A stretch of DNA of 64,000 bases from assembly GCF_017916505.1 (NCBI RefSeq), contig NZ_JAFMSZ010000002.1, forward strand, positions 248,001-312,000, read 5' to 3'. Position 1 is the stretch's first letter. Every line of letters begins with the position of its first letter. Below the pieces are notes generated by a model. The model had not been told where the DNA came from, did not search any database, and worked only from the letters and a program-made list of their open reading frames with translations. A program made the translations under genes and the position numbers. Positions 44,365 to 54,690 of this stretch are shown here, piece by piece. The stretch comes from Naasia sp. SYSU D00057. Lineage in GTDB: Bacteria; Actinomycetota; Actinomycetes; Actinomycetales; Microbacteriaceae.

Positions 44365-45401
44365 GCCGCGACCTCCTCGAGATGCACGACCCGCTCAGCG
44401 AGGAAGGCCCGCGCCGCCGCGACCCGGTCGCCGGGGCCGGTGACCTTCACGATCATCTGTCCCACGGTGTGGTCCTGGATCTCCGTCATGTCGGCGTGCA
44501 GCATGTTGACGCCGACGCCGATGCGGGTGATGAGGTCCGAGATGAGCGGCTGCGTCACCTCGTCGTCCACCATGAGCAGCCGCCACAGGCCCTCGCCCCC
44601 GAGATGGGCCACGACCCGGTCGGGCAGTCCCTGCGGCACGACGGTCGTGACGAAGTCGCGGGCGATCGAGGTCTGCGGACGCAGGAAGGTGTCGAGGACC
44701 GGACCCTGCTCGACGACTGCGCCGTCCGCCATGACCGCGACCTCGCGAGCGAGGTCCTTGATGACATCCATCTCGTGGGTGACCACGAGGATGGTGGTCC
44801 CGTACTCCCGGTTGACGTTCCGGAGCAGCTCGATGATCTGGGCAGTGGTCGTGGGATCGAGGGCGCTCGTCGCCTCGTCGGCGAGGAGGATCTTCGGGTT
44901 CCGGGCGAGGGCGCGCGCGATGCCGACCCGCTGCTTCTGGCCCCCGGAGAGCTCCCCGGGGTAGCTGTCCGCCTTCGCGCCAAGCCCCACGAAGTCGAGC
45001 ACCTCGTCGGCCCGCGCGCGCGCAGCGGACGCGCCGACCCCGTCGAGCCGCAGCGGCATCGCGACGTTGTCGCGGACCCGGACTGTCTCGAGCAGGTTGA
45101 ACTGCTGGAAGATCATGCCGGTCCGCTTCTGGGCCTCCCGCAGGCGGGCCCCCCGGAGGGCGGCGATGTCGATGCCGTCGACGATCACCCGTCCGGAGGT
45201 GGGCTTCTCGAGGCCGTTGACCATTCGGATCAGGGTGGACTTGCCGGCACCGCTGTACCCGATCACACCGAAGATCGTCCCCGGAGCGATCTCGAGCCGG
45301 ACATCGCGAAGGGCCGCCGTCGCGGCGGCCCCTCGCTGGAACGACTTCGAGACGCCCTCGAAGAGGATCCGACCCTCGCTCGGAGCGGTCAATTGAACCA
45401 T
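44361..45401 (-). CDS. metN: Methionine ABC transporter ATP-binding protein
   Basis: A 346-residue ABC ATPase: Walker A GYSGAGKST, Q loop FQQFNLLETVRVRDNVA, signature LSGGQKQR, Walker B ILLADEATSALDP, and the C-terminal NIL regulatory domain (about 265-340) that senses intracellular methionine and inhibits transport. ATG 45401 lies inside the end of metQ (13-base overlap) and the stop overlaps metI by 4 bases. A longer frame upstream of 45401 is only the antisense-shifted shadow of metQ. Confidence 0.96.
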   Translation of the reverse strand: MVQLTAPSEGRILFEGVSKSFQRGAAATAALRDVRLEIAPGTIFGVIGYSGAGKSTLIRMVNGLEKPTSGRVIVDGIDIAALRGARLREAQKRTGMIFQQFNLLETVRVRDNVAMPLRLDGVGASAARARADEVLDFVGLGAKADSYPGELSGGQKQRVGIARALARNPKILLADEATSALDPTTTAQIIELLRNVNREYGTTILVVTHEMDVIKDLAREVAVMADGAVVEQGPVLDTFLRPQTSIARDFVTTVVPQGLPDRVVAHLGGEGLWRLLMVDDEVTQPLISDLITRIGVGVNMLHADMTEIQDHTVGQMIVKVTGPGDRVAAARAFLAERVVHLEEVAA

Positions 45402-46246
45402 TCGGGGAGGTTGTAGCCGTCGTACTGCGAGTCCGACTCGATGTACTCGATGAACTCCGGCGACTGGTACGCCGCCTTGATCGCCTGCGCCCACTCGGAG
45501 TCCACGTCCTCCGCGCGCACGGTCACCACGTTGGAGAACTCGATGGGCTGGTCCTCGACCGCGAGCGCGTCCTCGTAGTCGAGGCCGCCCGCGACGATGA
45601 AGTTGCCCTGGATGGTCGCGTAGTCGACGTCCTGGAGTGCGGGCACCTGCTGGGCGTTCTCGATGGGAGTGATGTCCAGGTTGTGCGGGTTCGAGGTGAT
45701 GATCGAGAGGTCCGCGGTGTTCGGGTCGTCGACGTCCTCGAAGTCGATCAGTCCGGCGTCGCGCAGGATGAGCAGACCGCGGTAGAGGTTGCTCGGGGAG
45801 TTCGGCACGGTGACGCTGGCGCCGTCCTTCACGTCGTCGAGCGACGTGGACTTTCCCCTGAACAGGGCCATCCGGGGGGTCGGGATCTGGACGAGCGCCT
45901 CGTTGTCGATCCCCTCCTGGCTGTTCACGAACTCGAGGTAGACCGGGTGCTGCATGATGTTGGCGTCGATCTCGCCGCTCGCGACGGCGGTGTTGACGAC
46001 GATGCCGTCCGTGAAGTCCACCGACTCCACGCGGTATCCCTCCTCCTCGAGGATCGGGACGATGCCGCCCTCGAACATCTCGCGGTAGGGACCGGGGTTG
46101 AAGCCGACCTTGATGTCGGTCTTCGTGGCCGCGGCGCCCGAGGACGCCTCCGTCTCGGACGCGGACGAGCCGCCGCTGCAGGCGGTGGTGCCGAGAACGA
46201 GGGCGGCCGTGACGGCTCCCAGGAGTGCGGCGCGGGCGATCTTCAT
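45389..46246 (-). CDS. metQ: Methionine-binding lipoprotein
   Basis: A 285-residue lipoprotein: signal peptide with lipobox LGTTAC (Cys about 23), then an NlpA/MetQ domain with KVGFNPGPYREMFE, NIMQHPVYLEF, VTVPNSPSNLYRGLLIL and SEWAQAIKAAYQSPEF. It delivers methionine to MetNI and is the first gene of the five-gene operon. ATG 46246 is preceded by GAAAGAGG. A TAGCCT hexamer near 46314-46319 (minus) is a likely -10. I found no SAM-sensing riboswitch in the short leader. Confidence 0.95.
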   Translation of the reverse strand: MKIARAALLGAVTAALVLGTTACSGGSSASETEASSGAAATKTDIKVGFNPGPYREMFEGGIVPILEEEGYRVESVDFTDGIVVNTAVASGEIDANIMQHPVYLEFVNSQEGIDNEALVQIPTPRMALFRGKSTSLDDVKDGASVTVPNSPSNLYRGLLILRDAGLIDFEDVDDPNTADLSIITSNPHNLDITPIENAQQVPALQDVDYATIQGNFIVAGGLDYEDALAVEDQPIEFSNVVTVRAEDVDSEWAQAIKAAYQSPEFIEYIESDSQYDGYNLPEWFN

Positions 46247-46523
46247 GCGGGCCTCTTTCGCTGTGGAACTGCTGCTGTGCGTGGACCGGCCATCCCGGCG
46301 CCACCTGGAGCAGGCTATTCAGGGGCGCGATGGCAGTCCGAGCGGGCCCGTCACAGGACGCAACACACCGCGGGGCGTCATTCGCCACCGTCGTGGTGTC
46401 GGGTGGTCGCGTCGTTGCCGGCATCGATCGGGACGATCTGACCATCCGCCTGACCGAGCCGGTCTCCACGTCCTACCGGTTCGCGTGACCCGCCGCTGCC
46501 CCGGTGCCGTCGGTGGATTTCTG

Positions 46524-46596
46524 AGCCGACTACGGGACTTGAACCCGTAACCGCCCGATTACAAGTCGGGTGCGCTACCAATTGCGCCAAGTCGGC
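46524..46596 (-). tRNA. tRNA-Thr (anticodon TGT)
   Basis: Minus-strand cloverleaf of 73 bases: acceptor GCCGACT/AGTCGGC, D arm GGCGCAATTGGTAGCGC, anticodon arm CCGAC-TTGTAAT-CGG with TGT in the loop, and T arm GGTTCAAGTCCC. It reads ACA/ACG. CCA is not encoded. It stands between metQ and the DsbA-like gene. Confidence 0.95.
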
Positions 46597-46704
46597 CTGC
46601 GGGCTGCGCCCGCGGCACCCATCCTACGAGCGCCCGCCGAGCGACGCCGCGACGGTGGACCCCAGGCGCGGGCGCGAGGGGCGGCCCGGATCCGCCGGCG
46701 GCGG

Positions 46705-47622
46705 TCAGCCGGCGGGGGTCGGCGTCGGGGTCGGGGTCGGCGTCGGAGTCGGGGTGGCCGAGGGGGTCGCCGACTGCTGCAGCACGAAGGACGCGAACTC
46801 ATCCGGGTCAGCGAGCGAGCCGGTGTACTGGCTGCCGTTGACGAGCACGGTCGGCGTGCCGGTCACCTTCTCCACGTCCGTGTTCGGCAGGGGGCCGTTG
46901 AGGGCGCGGTCGGTGGCGTCGGTCACCCACGAGTTGAAGGTCCCGTCGTTGATGCACTCCTCGATGCGGCCCGCCGAGCTGACGTCCGCCTGCGTGGTCA
47001 GGTCGATGAGGGTCGCGTCATCGAGGCCGGGGGTGTTCTCCTCCGGCTGGTTCTCGAACAGCAGCGCGTTGAAGGCGAAGAAGCTGTCGGGCGAGTAGTT
47101 CGCGACGCAGGCGGCCGCGTTCGCCGCGCGGGTCGAGTAGCGGGTGCCCTGGGAGTTGCTGTTGAGGATGGCGATCGGGTGGTACTCGATGGTCGCGCTG
47201 CCCTCGTTCACCCAGCTCTCGATCTGCTCCTGGTTGGTGGCCTCGAACTGGCCGCAGAAGGGGCAGAGGTAGTCGACGTAGACCTGGATGTCGACCACGT
47301 TCGCCGGGTTCGCCTCCGACGGCACGGGGTCCGAGTCGGCGGGCAGGGCCGGGGTCTCGACCGCGGCGAGCCCAGTGCCGATCTTGATGCCGTCGCTCGC
47401 CATGTTCGCGGGGCCGGGGCCCGCCGGGCGGATCGACGTGAAGATGATGAACGCCACGACCGCGACGATCGCGACCGCCGCGATGCCGATGCTCGAGAAG
47501 AGGATCGCCTTGTTGCGCCGCTCCCGCTTCCGCTGCTCCTCGCGCAGCTGGCGCGCCTTCTCACGGGCGGCCTCGCGGCGCTCGTTCTTCGACGGCCGTG
47601 CCGAACCTCCGGCGTTGGTCAC
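46705..47622 (-). CDS. DsbA-like thioredoxin-fold membrane-anchored protein
   Basis: A 305-residue protein with a charged cytoplasmic helix (KNERREAAREKARQLREE), one membrane helix (AILFSSIGIAAVAIVAVVAF) and an extracytoplasmic thioredoxin fold with CPFC active site in VYVDYLCPFCGQFE and cis-Pro in VTGTPTVLVNG. It probably oxidises or isomerises thiols of exported proteins. The C terminus is a TP repeat (about nine TP units), a rigid wall-spanning type of tail. GTG 47622 with AGGAG seven bases upstream is chosen over earlier codons. Confidence 0.9.
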   Translation of the reverse strand: MTNAGGSARPSKNERREAAREKARQLREEQRKRERRNKAILFSSIGIAAVAIVAVVAFIIFTSIRPAGPGPANMASDGIKIGTGLAAVETPALPADSDPVPSEANPANVVDIQVYVDYLCPFCGQFEATNQEQIESWVNEGSATIEYHPIAILNSNSQGTRYSTRAANAAACVANYSPDSFFAFNALLFENQPEENTPGLDDATLIDLTTQADVSSAGRIEECINDGTFNSWVTDATDRALNGPLPNTDVEKVTGTPTVLVNGSQYTGSLADPDEFASFVLQQSATPSATPTPTPTPTPTPTPAG

Positions 47623-47785
47623 AGGTGAACTCCTAGTGGTGGGCGCGCGAAACACACGCGAGATGCGCTCAGAATCGTAGGGGCTGACTCCTGGGAATGC
47701 TCAGAACGACGCCTGGGCGGCGAGTCCGCAGAGCCCGAGCGAGGGCCGCGAAGGGCCCGGGATGACGGGTCTCCGCAATCAATGC

Positions 47786-47860
47786 CATACTGGCGGCGGG
47801 TCGGCCGATGTTGGTCGACGTTTCCATCACTACGGATCGTCCGGCACGTACCTGCCGGTG
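47786..47860 (+). promoter_or_regulatory. Structured msiK-type mRNA leader (candidate)
   Basis: After a likely -10 (CATACT, 47786-47791) the leader has two hairpins: GTCGGCC (47800-47806) with GGTCGAC (47813-47819), one G-U pair, and CCGGCA (47841-47846) with TGCCGG (47853-47858) just before the ribosome site AAGGAG. An msiK RNA motif is known in the leaders of actinobacterial msiK genes (established knowledge); this leader has the right location and a two-hairpin form, but I did not compare it with the motif model. Confidence 0.4.
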
Positions 47861-47874
47861 AAGGAGAAACAACC

Positions 47875-48975
<1,101 letters not shown>

Positions 48976-48990
48976 CGAGACATCACCATC

Positions 48991-49024
48991 GAAGGGCCCG
49001 CTGCTTCTGAGCAGCGGGCCCTTC
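48991..49024 (+). terminator. Intrinsic terminator of msiK
   Basis: A perfect 14-bp stem (GAAGGGCCCGCTGC with GCAGCGGGCCCTTC), loop TTCTGA, followed by GCTTAAG. It is 15 bases after the msiK stop and 18 before the DUF4032 start. The U-tract is weak. Confidence 0.8.
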
Positions 49025-49042
49025 GCTTAAGCTTGGATACTC

Positions 49043-50344
49043 ATGGCTAACCCCGGTTCCCTCAACATCACAGCGGCCATGGTCGATCCGGCCCTGCTCG
49101 ACCTCCCCTGGGACCTTCCCCTCGAGGCCTGGCCCGACAAGAACATCGCGGCCCTGCCGAAGGGCATCTCGCGGCACCTCGTCCGCTTCGCGAACCTCTC
49201 CGGCTACGTCATCGCGGTCAAGGAGACCTCCGAGGACCTGGCCCGTCGCGAGTACGACATGCTGCGCACGCTGCAGAGGCTCGAGATCCCCTGCGTCGAC
49301 CCGGTCGCCGTCATCTCCAACCGCACCGACGAGAACGGGCAGCCGCTCGACGCGGTGCTCGTCACGCGGCACCTCAAGTTCTCCCTCCCCTACCGCGCCC
49401 TGTTCTCGCAGGCGCTGCGCCCCGACACGGCCACCCGCCTCGTCGACGCGCTCGCACTGCTGCTGGTGCGGCTGCACATCATCGGCTTCTTCTGGGGCGA
49501 TGTCTCGCTCTCGAACACGCTCTTCCGCCGCGACGCCGGCTCCTTCGCCGCGTACCTGGTCGACGCGGAGACCGGCAAGCTCTATCAGGGCGGACTCAGC
49601 AACGGCCAGCGCGAGAACGACCTCGAGGTCGCGCGCGTGAACATCGCCGGCGAGCTGATGGACCTCGAGGCGGGCGGCCGCACCGAGGAGGGCGTCGACC
49701 CGGTCGAGGTCAGCGAGCGGATCGTCGGCGTCTACCGGAAGCTCTGGAAGGAGCTCACCGGCTGGGAGGTGTTCCCGCGCGGCGAGCGGTGGCGCATCAA
49801 CCAGCGCGTCGACCGGCTCAACGAGCTCGGCTTCGACATCGAGGAGCTCGCCATCAAGACGGACGAGACCGGCACGAACGTGCGCATCCAGCCGAAGGTC
49901 GTCGACGCGGGCCACCACTCGCGCCGCCTGCTGCGCCTCACCGGGATCGACGCGCAGGAGAACCAGGCCCGGCGCCTGCTCAACGACCTCGACTCCTACC
50001 GGGCCACCTTCGGCCGTGATGACCAGGACGAGGAGGCCGCCGCCCACGAGTGGGTGGCTCAGGTCTTCGAGCCCGTCGTGCGCGCAATCCCGAAGGACCT
50101 GAAGGGCAAGCTGGAGCCCGCCGAGGTGTTCCACCAGCTGCTCGAGCACCGCTGGTTCATGTCGCAGAAGCAGTCCCGCGACGTGCCCCTCGCCGAGGCC
50201 GTCGCCGCCTACATCGACGACATCCTGCGGCACCGCCGAGACGAGGCGACGATGATCAACCCGCCGACCGGCGTCCTCACCCTGCCGATGGCCGAGGCCG
50301 CGGAAGAGGAAGACGCCGACGACGACTGGCGCTCCAAGGTCTGA
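49043..50344 (+). CDS. DUF4032 kinase-fold protein
   Basis: A 433-residue protein of the DUF4032 family with a remote lipopolysaccharide-kinase-like N-terminal half: YVIAVKETSEDLARREYDML (Lys and Glu of the small lobe), then HIIGFFWGDVSLSNTLFRRD resembling a catalytic loop (HxxGxxxGDxxxxN) and AYLVDAETG (DFG-like DAE). The C-terminal half (from about 270) is DUF4032 proper. Function unknown. TAAGCT (49028-49033) lies 9 bases before ATG and no ribosome site is present. Confidence 0.87.
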   Translation: MANPGSLNITAAMVDPALLDLPWDLPLEAWPDKNIAALPKGISRHLVRFANLSGYVIAVKETSEDLARREYDMLRTLQRLEIPCVDPVAVISNRTDENGQPLDAVLVTRHLKFSLPYRALFSQALRPDTATRLVDALALLLVRLHIIGFFWGDVSLSNTLFRRDAGSFAAYLVDAETGKLYQGGLSNGQRENDLEVARVNIAGELMDLEAGGRTEEGVDPVEVSERIVGVYRKLWKELTGWEVFPRGERWRINQRVDRLNELGFDIEELAIKTDETGTNVRIQPKVVDAGHHSRRLLRLTGIDAQENQARRLLNDLDSYRATFGRDDQDEEAAAHEWVAQVFEPVVRAIPKDLKGKLEPAEVFHQLLEHRWFMSQKQSRDVPLAEAVAAYIDDILRHRRDEATMINPPTGVLTLPMAEAAEEEDADDDWRSKV

Positions 50345-50380
50345 TCCCGGGCGCGACCGCTCCGCTGCTCGCCGCGGGTG

Positions 50381-50426
50381 AAACGCACTCCTCGCGGGTG
50401 TCGTATCGCCCGCGGCGAGTGCGTTT
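50381..50426. terminator. Bidirectional hairpin between DUF4032 and rlmB
   Basis: AAACGCACTC (50381-50390) pairs with GAGTGCGTTT (50417-50426); after a 2-base mismatch CGCGGG pairs with CCCGCG; the loop is TGTCGTATCG. It lies between converging genes, 37 bp after the DUF4032 stop and 28 bp after the rlmB stop. With A/T-rich stem ends (AAA/TTT) it can serve as a terminator on both strands. Confidence 0.7.
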
Positions 50427-50453
50427 CTCCCGCGCCGAGCGGGCGCCGCTGGG

Positions 50454-51446
50454 TCAGGAGGCGGCGGCGCGCTCCGCTCGGAGCTTCGCGATCTCGTAGA
50501 GGGCGACGCTCGCCGCGATGCCCGCGTTGAGCGACTCCGTCGACGCGGTGATCGGGATCGACACGACCGCGTCGCACGTCTCGGTGACGAGGCGGGACAG
50601 GCCCTTGCCCTCGCTGCCGACGACGACGACGAGCGGGCCGGAGGCGAGCTCGAGGCCGGGCAGCGAGGTGTCGCCGCCCGCGTCGAGGCCGATCACGAAC
50701 AGGCCGCGCTCCTTCAGCGACTTGAGCGTCTGCGTGAGGTTCGACGCCATCGCGACGGGGATGCGGGCCGCGGCACCGGCGGACGTCTTCCACGCGGACG
50801 CGGTCACCCCGACGGACCGCCGCTGCGGCACCACGACCGCCTGGCCGCCGAACGCGGCGACGGACCGGAGGATCGCCCCCAGGTTGCGCGGATCGGTGAT
50901 GCCGTCGACGGCCACGATGAGCGGCACCTCGCCGCGGTCCTCGATCTGATCGAGCAGCTCGATCGGGTGGGAGTACTCGTACGGCGGCACCTTGAGGGCG
51001 ATGCCCTGGTGCACGGCGTCCTCACCGGTCAGCCGCTCGAGCTCGGGCCGGGTGATCTCGAGGAGGGGGATGTTGCGGCGGCCGGCGAGCGCGATCGCCT
51101 CGCGCACGCGGTCGTCCATCTCGATGCGCACCGCGACGTACAGGGCGGTCGCCGGGATCTTCGCCCGCAGCGCCTCGACGACCGAGTTGCGGCCGGAGAC
51201 GACCTCGGACTCGTCGCTCGACTTCGGCTTGCGAGCCGGACGAGCGGTGTTCGGCCGCTGACCGGCGCGGGCGGCGGCCCGCTCGGCGGCCGCCTTGCGC
51301 TTGCCGGCGGGGTGGTAGGTGCGGTCCTCCGCCTTCGGCGTCGGCCCCTTGCCCTCGAGCGACTTGCGGCCGTGGCCGCCGGTGCCGACCTTCGGGCCCT
51401 TGCTCGTCTTGCGGACGGCGCCCGGCCGTCCCTTGCGCTCAGCCAT
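50454..51446 (-). CDS. rlmB: 23S rRNA (guanosine-2'-O-)-methyltransferase RlmB (TrmH/SpoU family)
   Basis: A 330-residue SpoU methyltransferase. The first 80 residues are basic and disordered ([20 protein letters not shown]). The substrate-binding domain starts at [14 protein letters not shown]; the trefoil-knot SAM site shows [20 protein letters not shown] (motif 1), [15 protein letters not shown] (motif 2) and [20 protein letters not shown] (motif 3). It methylates G2251 of 23S rRNA. ATG 51446 overlaps the cysS stop by 8 bases. Gene order carD-ispDF-cysS-rlmB is conserved in Actinobacteria. Confidence 0.93.
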   Translation of the reverse strand: MAERKGRPGAVRKTSKGPKVGTGGHGRKSLEGKGPTPKAEDRTYHPAGKRKAAAERAAARAGQRPNTARPARKPKSSDESEVVSGRNSVVEALRAKIPATALYVAVRIEMDDRVREAIALAGRRNIPLLEITRPELERLTGEDAVHQGIALKVPPYEYSHPIELLDQIEDRGEVPLIVAVDGITDPRNLGAILRSVAAFGGQAVVVPQRRSVGVTASAWKTSAGAAARIPVAMASNLTQTLKSLKERGLFVIGLDAGGDTSLPGLELASGPLVVVVGSEGKGLSRLVTETCDAVVSIPITASTESLNAGIAASVALYEIAKLRAERAAAS

Positions 51447-52869
51447 CGATGCTCCAATGCGTGCCGCCCGGCGCGTCCTCGAGCGCGATGCCCGCCTCGG
51501 CCAGTTCGTTGCGAATGAGGTCCGCGCGGGCGAAGTCGCGCGTCGCGCGCGCCTCCTGCCGCTCGGTGAGGAGCCGCTCGACGAGGACGCGCAGCGCCCC
51601 CTCGGCGGCCGTGTCCCCTCCTCCGGACCACTGCGGGTCGGAGGGGTCGATGCCGAGGACGCGAACCATGGCCAGCACCTCGGCGCGGCGGTCCGCCGCC
51701 GTCTCCAGGCTCCCCTCGTCGAGCAGGGCGTTGCCGGCGCGCACCGTCTCGTGCAGCACCGCGAACGCTTCCGGCGTCGACAGGTCGTCGTCGAGCGCCT
51801 CGCCGAACGCCTGCGGCACGACGTCGGCGCGCTCGGCGGCGACTCCCGCCCGCTCGAGCTCGCGGGTGGAGCGCTCGAGGAAGGTGCGGATGCGGTCGTA
51901 GGCCGCCTCCGCCTCGCGCAGGGCGCCCTCGTGGTAGTCGAGGGTGGAGCGGTAGTGGGTCGACGAGAGGTAGTAGCGCACGACCACCGGCTCGGACTCG
52001 GCGAGGAACTCGGCCGCGTAGATCGAGTTGCCGAGCGACTTCGACATCTTCTGGCCCTCGACCGTGACGAGCCCGTTGTGCACCCAGTACTTGGCGAAGT
52101 CGTCGCCGGCGGCGGTGGACTGCGCGAGCTCGTTCTCGTGGTGCGGGAAGCGGAGGTCGAGGCCGCCGCCGTGGATGTCGAAGGCCGAGCCGAGGTAGCG
52201 CGCCGACATCGCGGAGCACTCGACGTGCCAGCCGGGCCGGCCCGCACCCCACGGCGACGGCCAGGACGCGGACTCCGGCTCGTCCTCCTTGCGGCCCTTC
52301 CAGAGGGCGAAGTCGCGGGGATCGCGCTTGCCGCGCGGATCCGCGTCGGCAGCCGCCACCATGTCGTCGAGCGACTGACGGGTGAGGGCGCCGTAGGCGG
52401 GCCAGCTCTTCGTGTCGAAGTAGACGTCACCGGAGCCGTCCGGCGCCGCGTAGGCGTGCCCCTTCTCGATCAGCCGGGCGATGAGGTCGAGCATCTGCTG
52501 GATGCTCGCGGTCGCCCGAGGCTCGTAGGTCGGCGGCAGCACGCCGAGGCGGGTGTACGCGGTCGTGAACTCGAGCTCGTACCGGTAGGCGAGCGCCCAC
52601 CACTGCTCGCCCGCGGCGTCGCCGGGCTTCGCGGCGAACGCGAGGATCTTGTCGTCGATGTCGGTGACGTTGCGGATGAAGGTCACGCGGTGGCCGCGGT
52701 AGGTGAGCCAGCGCCGCCAGAGGTCGTACGCCAGCGCGGAGCGGAGGTGGCCGATGTGCGGCGACGACTGCACGGTGGGACCGCAGACGTACATGCCGAC
52801 CTCGCCGGGGACGAGGGGCTCGAACTTCCGAAGCCGGGCCTCGAGGGAGTCGTAGAGTCGCAGAGCCAC
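51439..52869 (-). CDS. cysS: Cysteinyl-tRNA synthetase
   Basis: A 476-residue class I synthetase: zinc Cys29 in YVCGPTV, HIGH-type SPHIGH (36-41), [14 protein letters not shown], the zinc block [33 protein letters not shown] and KMSKS (QKMSKSLGN), followed by the DALR helical domain. GTG 52869 has TAAGCT (52876-52881) 6 bases upstream, which overlaps the end of ispDF; the gene can thus have its own leaderless mRNA besides the operon transcript. It overlaps rlmB by 8 bases. Confidence 0.96.
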   Translation of the reverse strand: MALRLYDSLEARLRKFEPLVPGEVGMYVCGPTVQSSPHIGHLRSALAYDLWRRWLTYRGHRVTFIRNVTDIDDKILAFAAKPGDAAGEQWWALAYRYELEFTTAYTRLGVLPPTYEPRATASIQQMLDLIARLIEKGHAYAAPDGSGDVYFDTKSWPAYGALTRQSLDDMVAAADADPRGKRDPRDFALWKGRKEDEPESASWPSPWGAGRPGWHVECSAMSARYLGSAFDIHGGGLDLRFPHHENELAQSTAAGDDFAKYWVHNGLVTVEGQKMSKSLGNSIYAAEFLAESEPVVVRYYLSSTHYRSTLDYHEGALREAEAAYDRIRTFLERSTRELERAGVAAERADVVPQAFGEALDDDLSTPEAFAVLHETVRAGNALLDEGSLETAADRRAEVLAMVRVLGIDPSDPQWSGGGDTAAEGALRVLVERLLTERQEARATRDFARADLIRNELAEAGIALEDAPGGTHWSIDG

Positions 52870-52873
52870 GCAG

Positions 52874-54028
52874 CTAGCTTAGGGATCGCACGGCCGGACG
52901 GATGAGGGCGGTCGCGACGGCGGTGATGCCCTCGCCTCGGCCCGTGAAGCCGAGCCCGTCCGTCGTGGTGGCGGAGACGCTGACGGGAGCGCCGACGACG
53001 GCGGTGAGCGCGGCCTGCGCCTCCTCCCGGCGGGCGGCGAACCGCGGCCGGTTGCCGACCAGCTGCACCGCGACGTTGACCGGCTCCCAGCCGGCCTCCG
53101 CGAGGATCGCGACGGCTCCCTCGAGGAACACGGTGCCGGAGGCGCCGGCATAGCGGGGGTCGTCGGTGCCGAAGCGCCCGCCGATGTCGCCCTGTCCGGC
53201 GGCGGAGAGCAGCGCGTCGCAGACGGCGTGCGCCACGGCGTCGCCGTCGCTGTGCCCGGCGAGGCCCTGCTCCCCCGGCCAGTCGAGCAGGGCGAGCCGC
53301 AGCGGTCCGTCGCCGCCGAAGGCATGCACGTCGATGCCGATGCCCGTGCGGGGTGCGGCCTCGGCCGCGAGGAGCAGCTCGGCGCGGCGCAGGTCGTTGG
53401 CCGTCGTCACCTTGAAGGCGAGCGGCGATCCGGGCACGACGTCGACCGGCAGCCCGGCCGCGGCGTACACGGCGGCGTCATCCGTGTGCTCCTCGGCCAC
53501 CGAAGCGTACGCGGCCTCGAGCTCGGCGCGGGGGAACCCCTGCGGGGTCTGCACCGCGGCGAGAGCTGCGCGGTCGACCGTCTCCGCGATCGCGCCCGCC
53601 GCGTCGACGCGCTTGATGGTGTCGGCGACGGGCATGCCCGGAACGGCACCGCGCCCGCTCGACTCCACGGCCGCGACGACCCGGTCGAGCTGGCTCGACG
53701 GGGTGAGCGCGCGGGCCGCGTCGTGCACGAGGATCGTGCGCACGTCGGGATCGACGGCGGCGAGCCCCGCGAGCACCGACTGCTGCCGACTGGCGCCGCC
53801 CGCGACGACGGCGGCGCCCGCGAGGTGAGCGACCATCGCCCGCGAGGCATCCAGGTGCGTCGCCGGCGCGACGACGACCACCTGCGGCGCCGAACGCATG
53901 CCGCGCAGGCTATCCAGCGCGTGCGCGAGCATCGGCCGCCCCGCGAGCGGGACGAACGCCTTCGGCACGCCGAATCCCAGGCGGCTCCCCGCGCCGGCGG
54001 CGACGAGGATGACCGCGACCGAGGTCAC
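52874..54028 (-). CDS. ispDF: Bifunctional IspD/IspF enzyme of the MEP isoprenoid pathway
   Basis: A 384-residue fusion. Residues 1-225: IspD (MEP cytidylyltransferase) with [31 protein letters not shown] and [13 protein letters not shown]. Residues 226-384: IspF (MECDP synthase) with [10 protein letters not shown] (metal Asp and His), [18 protein letters not shown], and the late GTDDPRYAG and [19 protein letters not shown]. In Mycobacterium and Streptomyces these are separate neighbouring genes. It starts with GTG 54028, nine bases after the carD stop, forming an operon with carD. Confidence 0.95.
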   Translation of the reverse strand: MTSVAVILVAAGAGSRLGFGVPKAFVPLAGRPMLAHALDSLRGMRSAPQVVVVAPATHLDASRAMVAHLAGAAVVAGGASRQQSVLAGLAAVDPDVRTILVHDAARALTPSSQLDRVVAAVESSGRGAVPGMPVADTIKRVDAAGAIAETVDRAALAAVQTPQGFPRAELEAAYASVAEEHTDDAAVYAAAGLPVDVVPGSPLAFKVTTANDLRRAELLLAAEAAPRTGIGIDVHAFGGDGPLRLALLDWPGEQGLAGHSDGDAVAHAVCDALLSAAGQGDIGGRFGTDDPRYAGASGTVFLEGAVAILAEAGWEPVNVAVQLVGNRPRFAARREEAQAALTAVVGAPVSVSATTTDGLGFTGRGEGITAVATALIRPAVRSLS

Positions 54029-54037
54029 GGCCGGGGA

Positions 54038-54520
54038 CTAGGAGGCGAGGACCTCGTCGAGAACCGTGGACGCCTTGTCCTCGTCGGTCTTCTCGGCGAG
54101 AGCGAGCTCGGAGATCAGGATCTGACGCGCCTTGGCGAGCATGCGCTTCTCACCCGCCGACAGGCCGCGGTCCTGGTCGCGGCGCCACAGGTCGCGGACG
54201 ACCTCGGACACCTTGATCACGTCGCCGGAGGCGAGCTTCTCGAGGTTCGCCTTGTAGCGGCGGGACCAGTTGGTGGGCTCCTCGGTGAACGGGGCGCGCA
54301 GCACCTCGAACACGCGGTCGAGGCCCTCCTTGCCGATCACGTCACGGACGCCGACGAGGTCGACGTTCTCCGCCGGCACCTCGATCGTCAGGTCGCCTTG
54401 AGTGACGTTCAGCTTGAGGTATACCTTCTCCTCACCCTTCACCATCCTCTTTTTGACCTCAGTGATGGTTGCAGCCCCGTGGTGGGGGTAAACGACAGTC
54501 TCTCCGACCTCGAAAAGCAT
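54038..54520 (-). CDS. carD: CarD-family RNA polymerase-binding regulator
   Basis: A 160-residue CarD: N-terminal Tudor-like domain for RNA polymerase beta binding ([34 protein letters not shown]) and a helical DNA-binding domain ([35 protein letters not shown]). It stabilises the open complex, especially at rRNA promoters. ATG 54520 has AAAGGA upstream; a near-consensus -10 (TACAAT, 54549-54554) with TGC extension lies 28 bases upstream. First gene of the carD-ispDF-cysS-rlmB operon. Confidence 0.97.
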   Translation of the reverse strand: MLFEVGETVVYPHHGAATITEVKKRMVKGEEKVYLKLNVTQGDLTIEVPAENVDLVGVRDVIGKEGLDRVFEVLRAPFTEEPTNWSRRYKANLEKLASGDVIKVSEVVRDLWRRDQDRGLSAGEKRMLAKARQILISELALAEKTDEDKASTVLDEVLAS

Positions 54521-54548
54521 GGGTGATGAGTCCTTTCGACCGGCGACA

Positions 54549-54554
54549 ATTGTA
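54549..54554 (-). promoter_or_regulatory. Promoter -10 of carD
   Basis: TACAAT on the minus strand preceded by TGC (extended -10). The leader is about 22 bases and includes AAAGGA. This is one of the few consensus -10 boxes in the window that belongs to a gene with a normal leader. Confidence 0.7.
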
Positions 54555-54690
54555 GCACGGGGGGCGTTTCGCGGCCCGAGGGTCCTCAGGCGCCGGAAGG
54601 CGGTGCAGTAGGCTCGGGATCGCGGAGGACGCCCGGAGGCTGCCTGAGCGAGGCACCGGCACGCCGTCCTGTCCGCGGGAAGGGAAGACT

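Noticed and set aside
46247-46320. Possible SAM-sensing riboswitch upstream of metQ
   Set aside because: The predicted leader is only about 60 bases and I could not recognise the core of any SAM or SAH class.
50454-52430. A 658-codon frame that would make a longer RlmB
   Set aside because: The upstream part is a shadow of cysS in another frame; the overlap at ATG 51446 and the family length fix the start.
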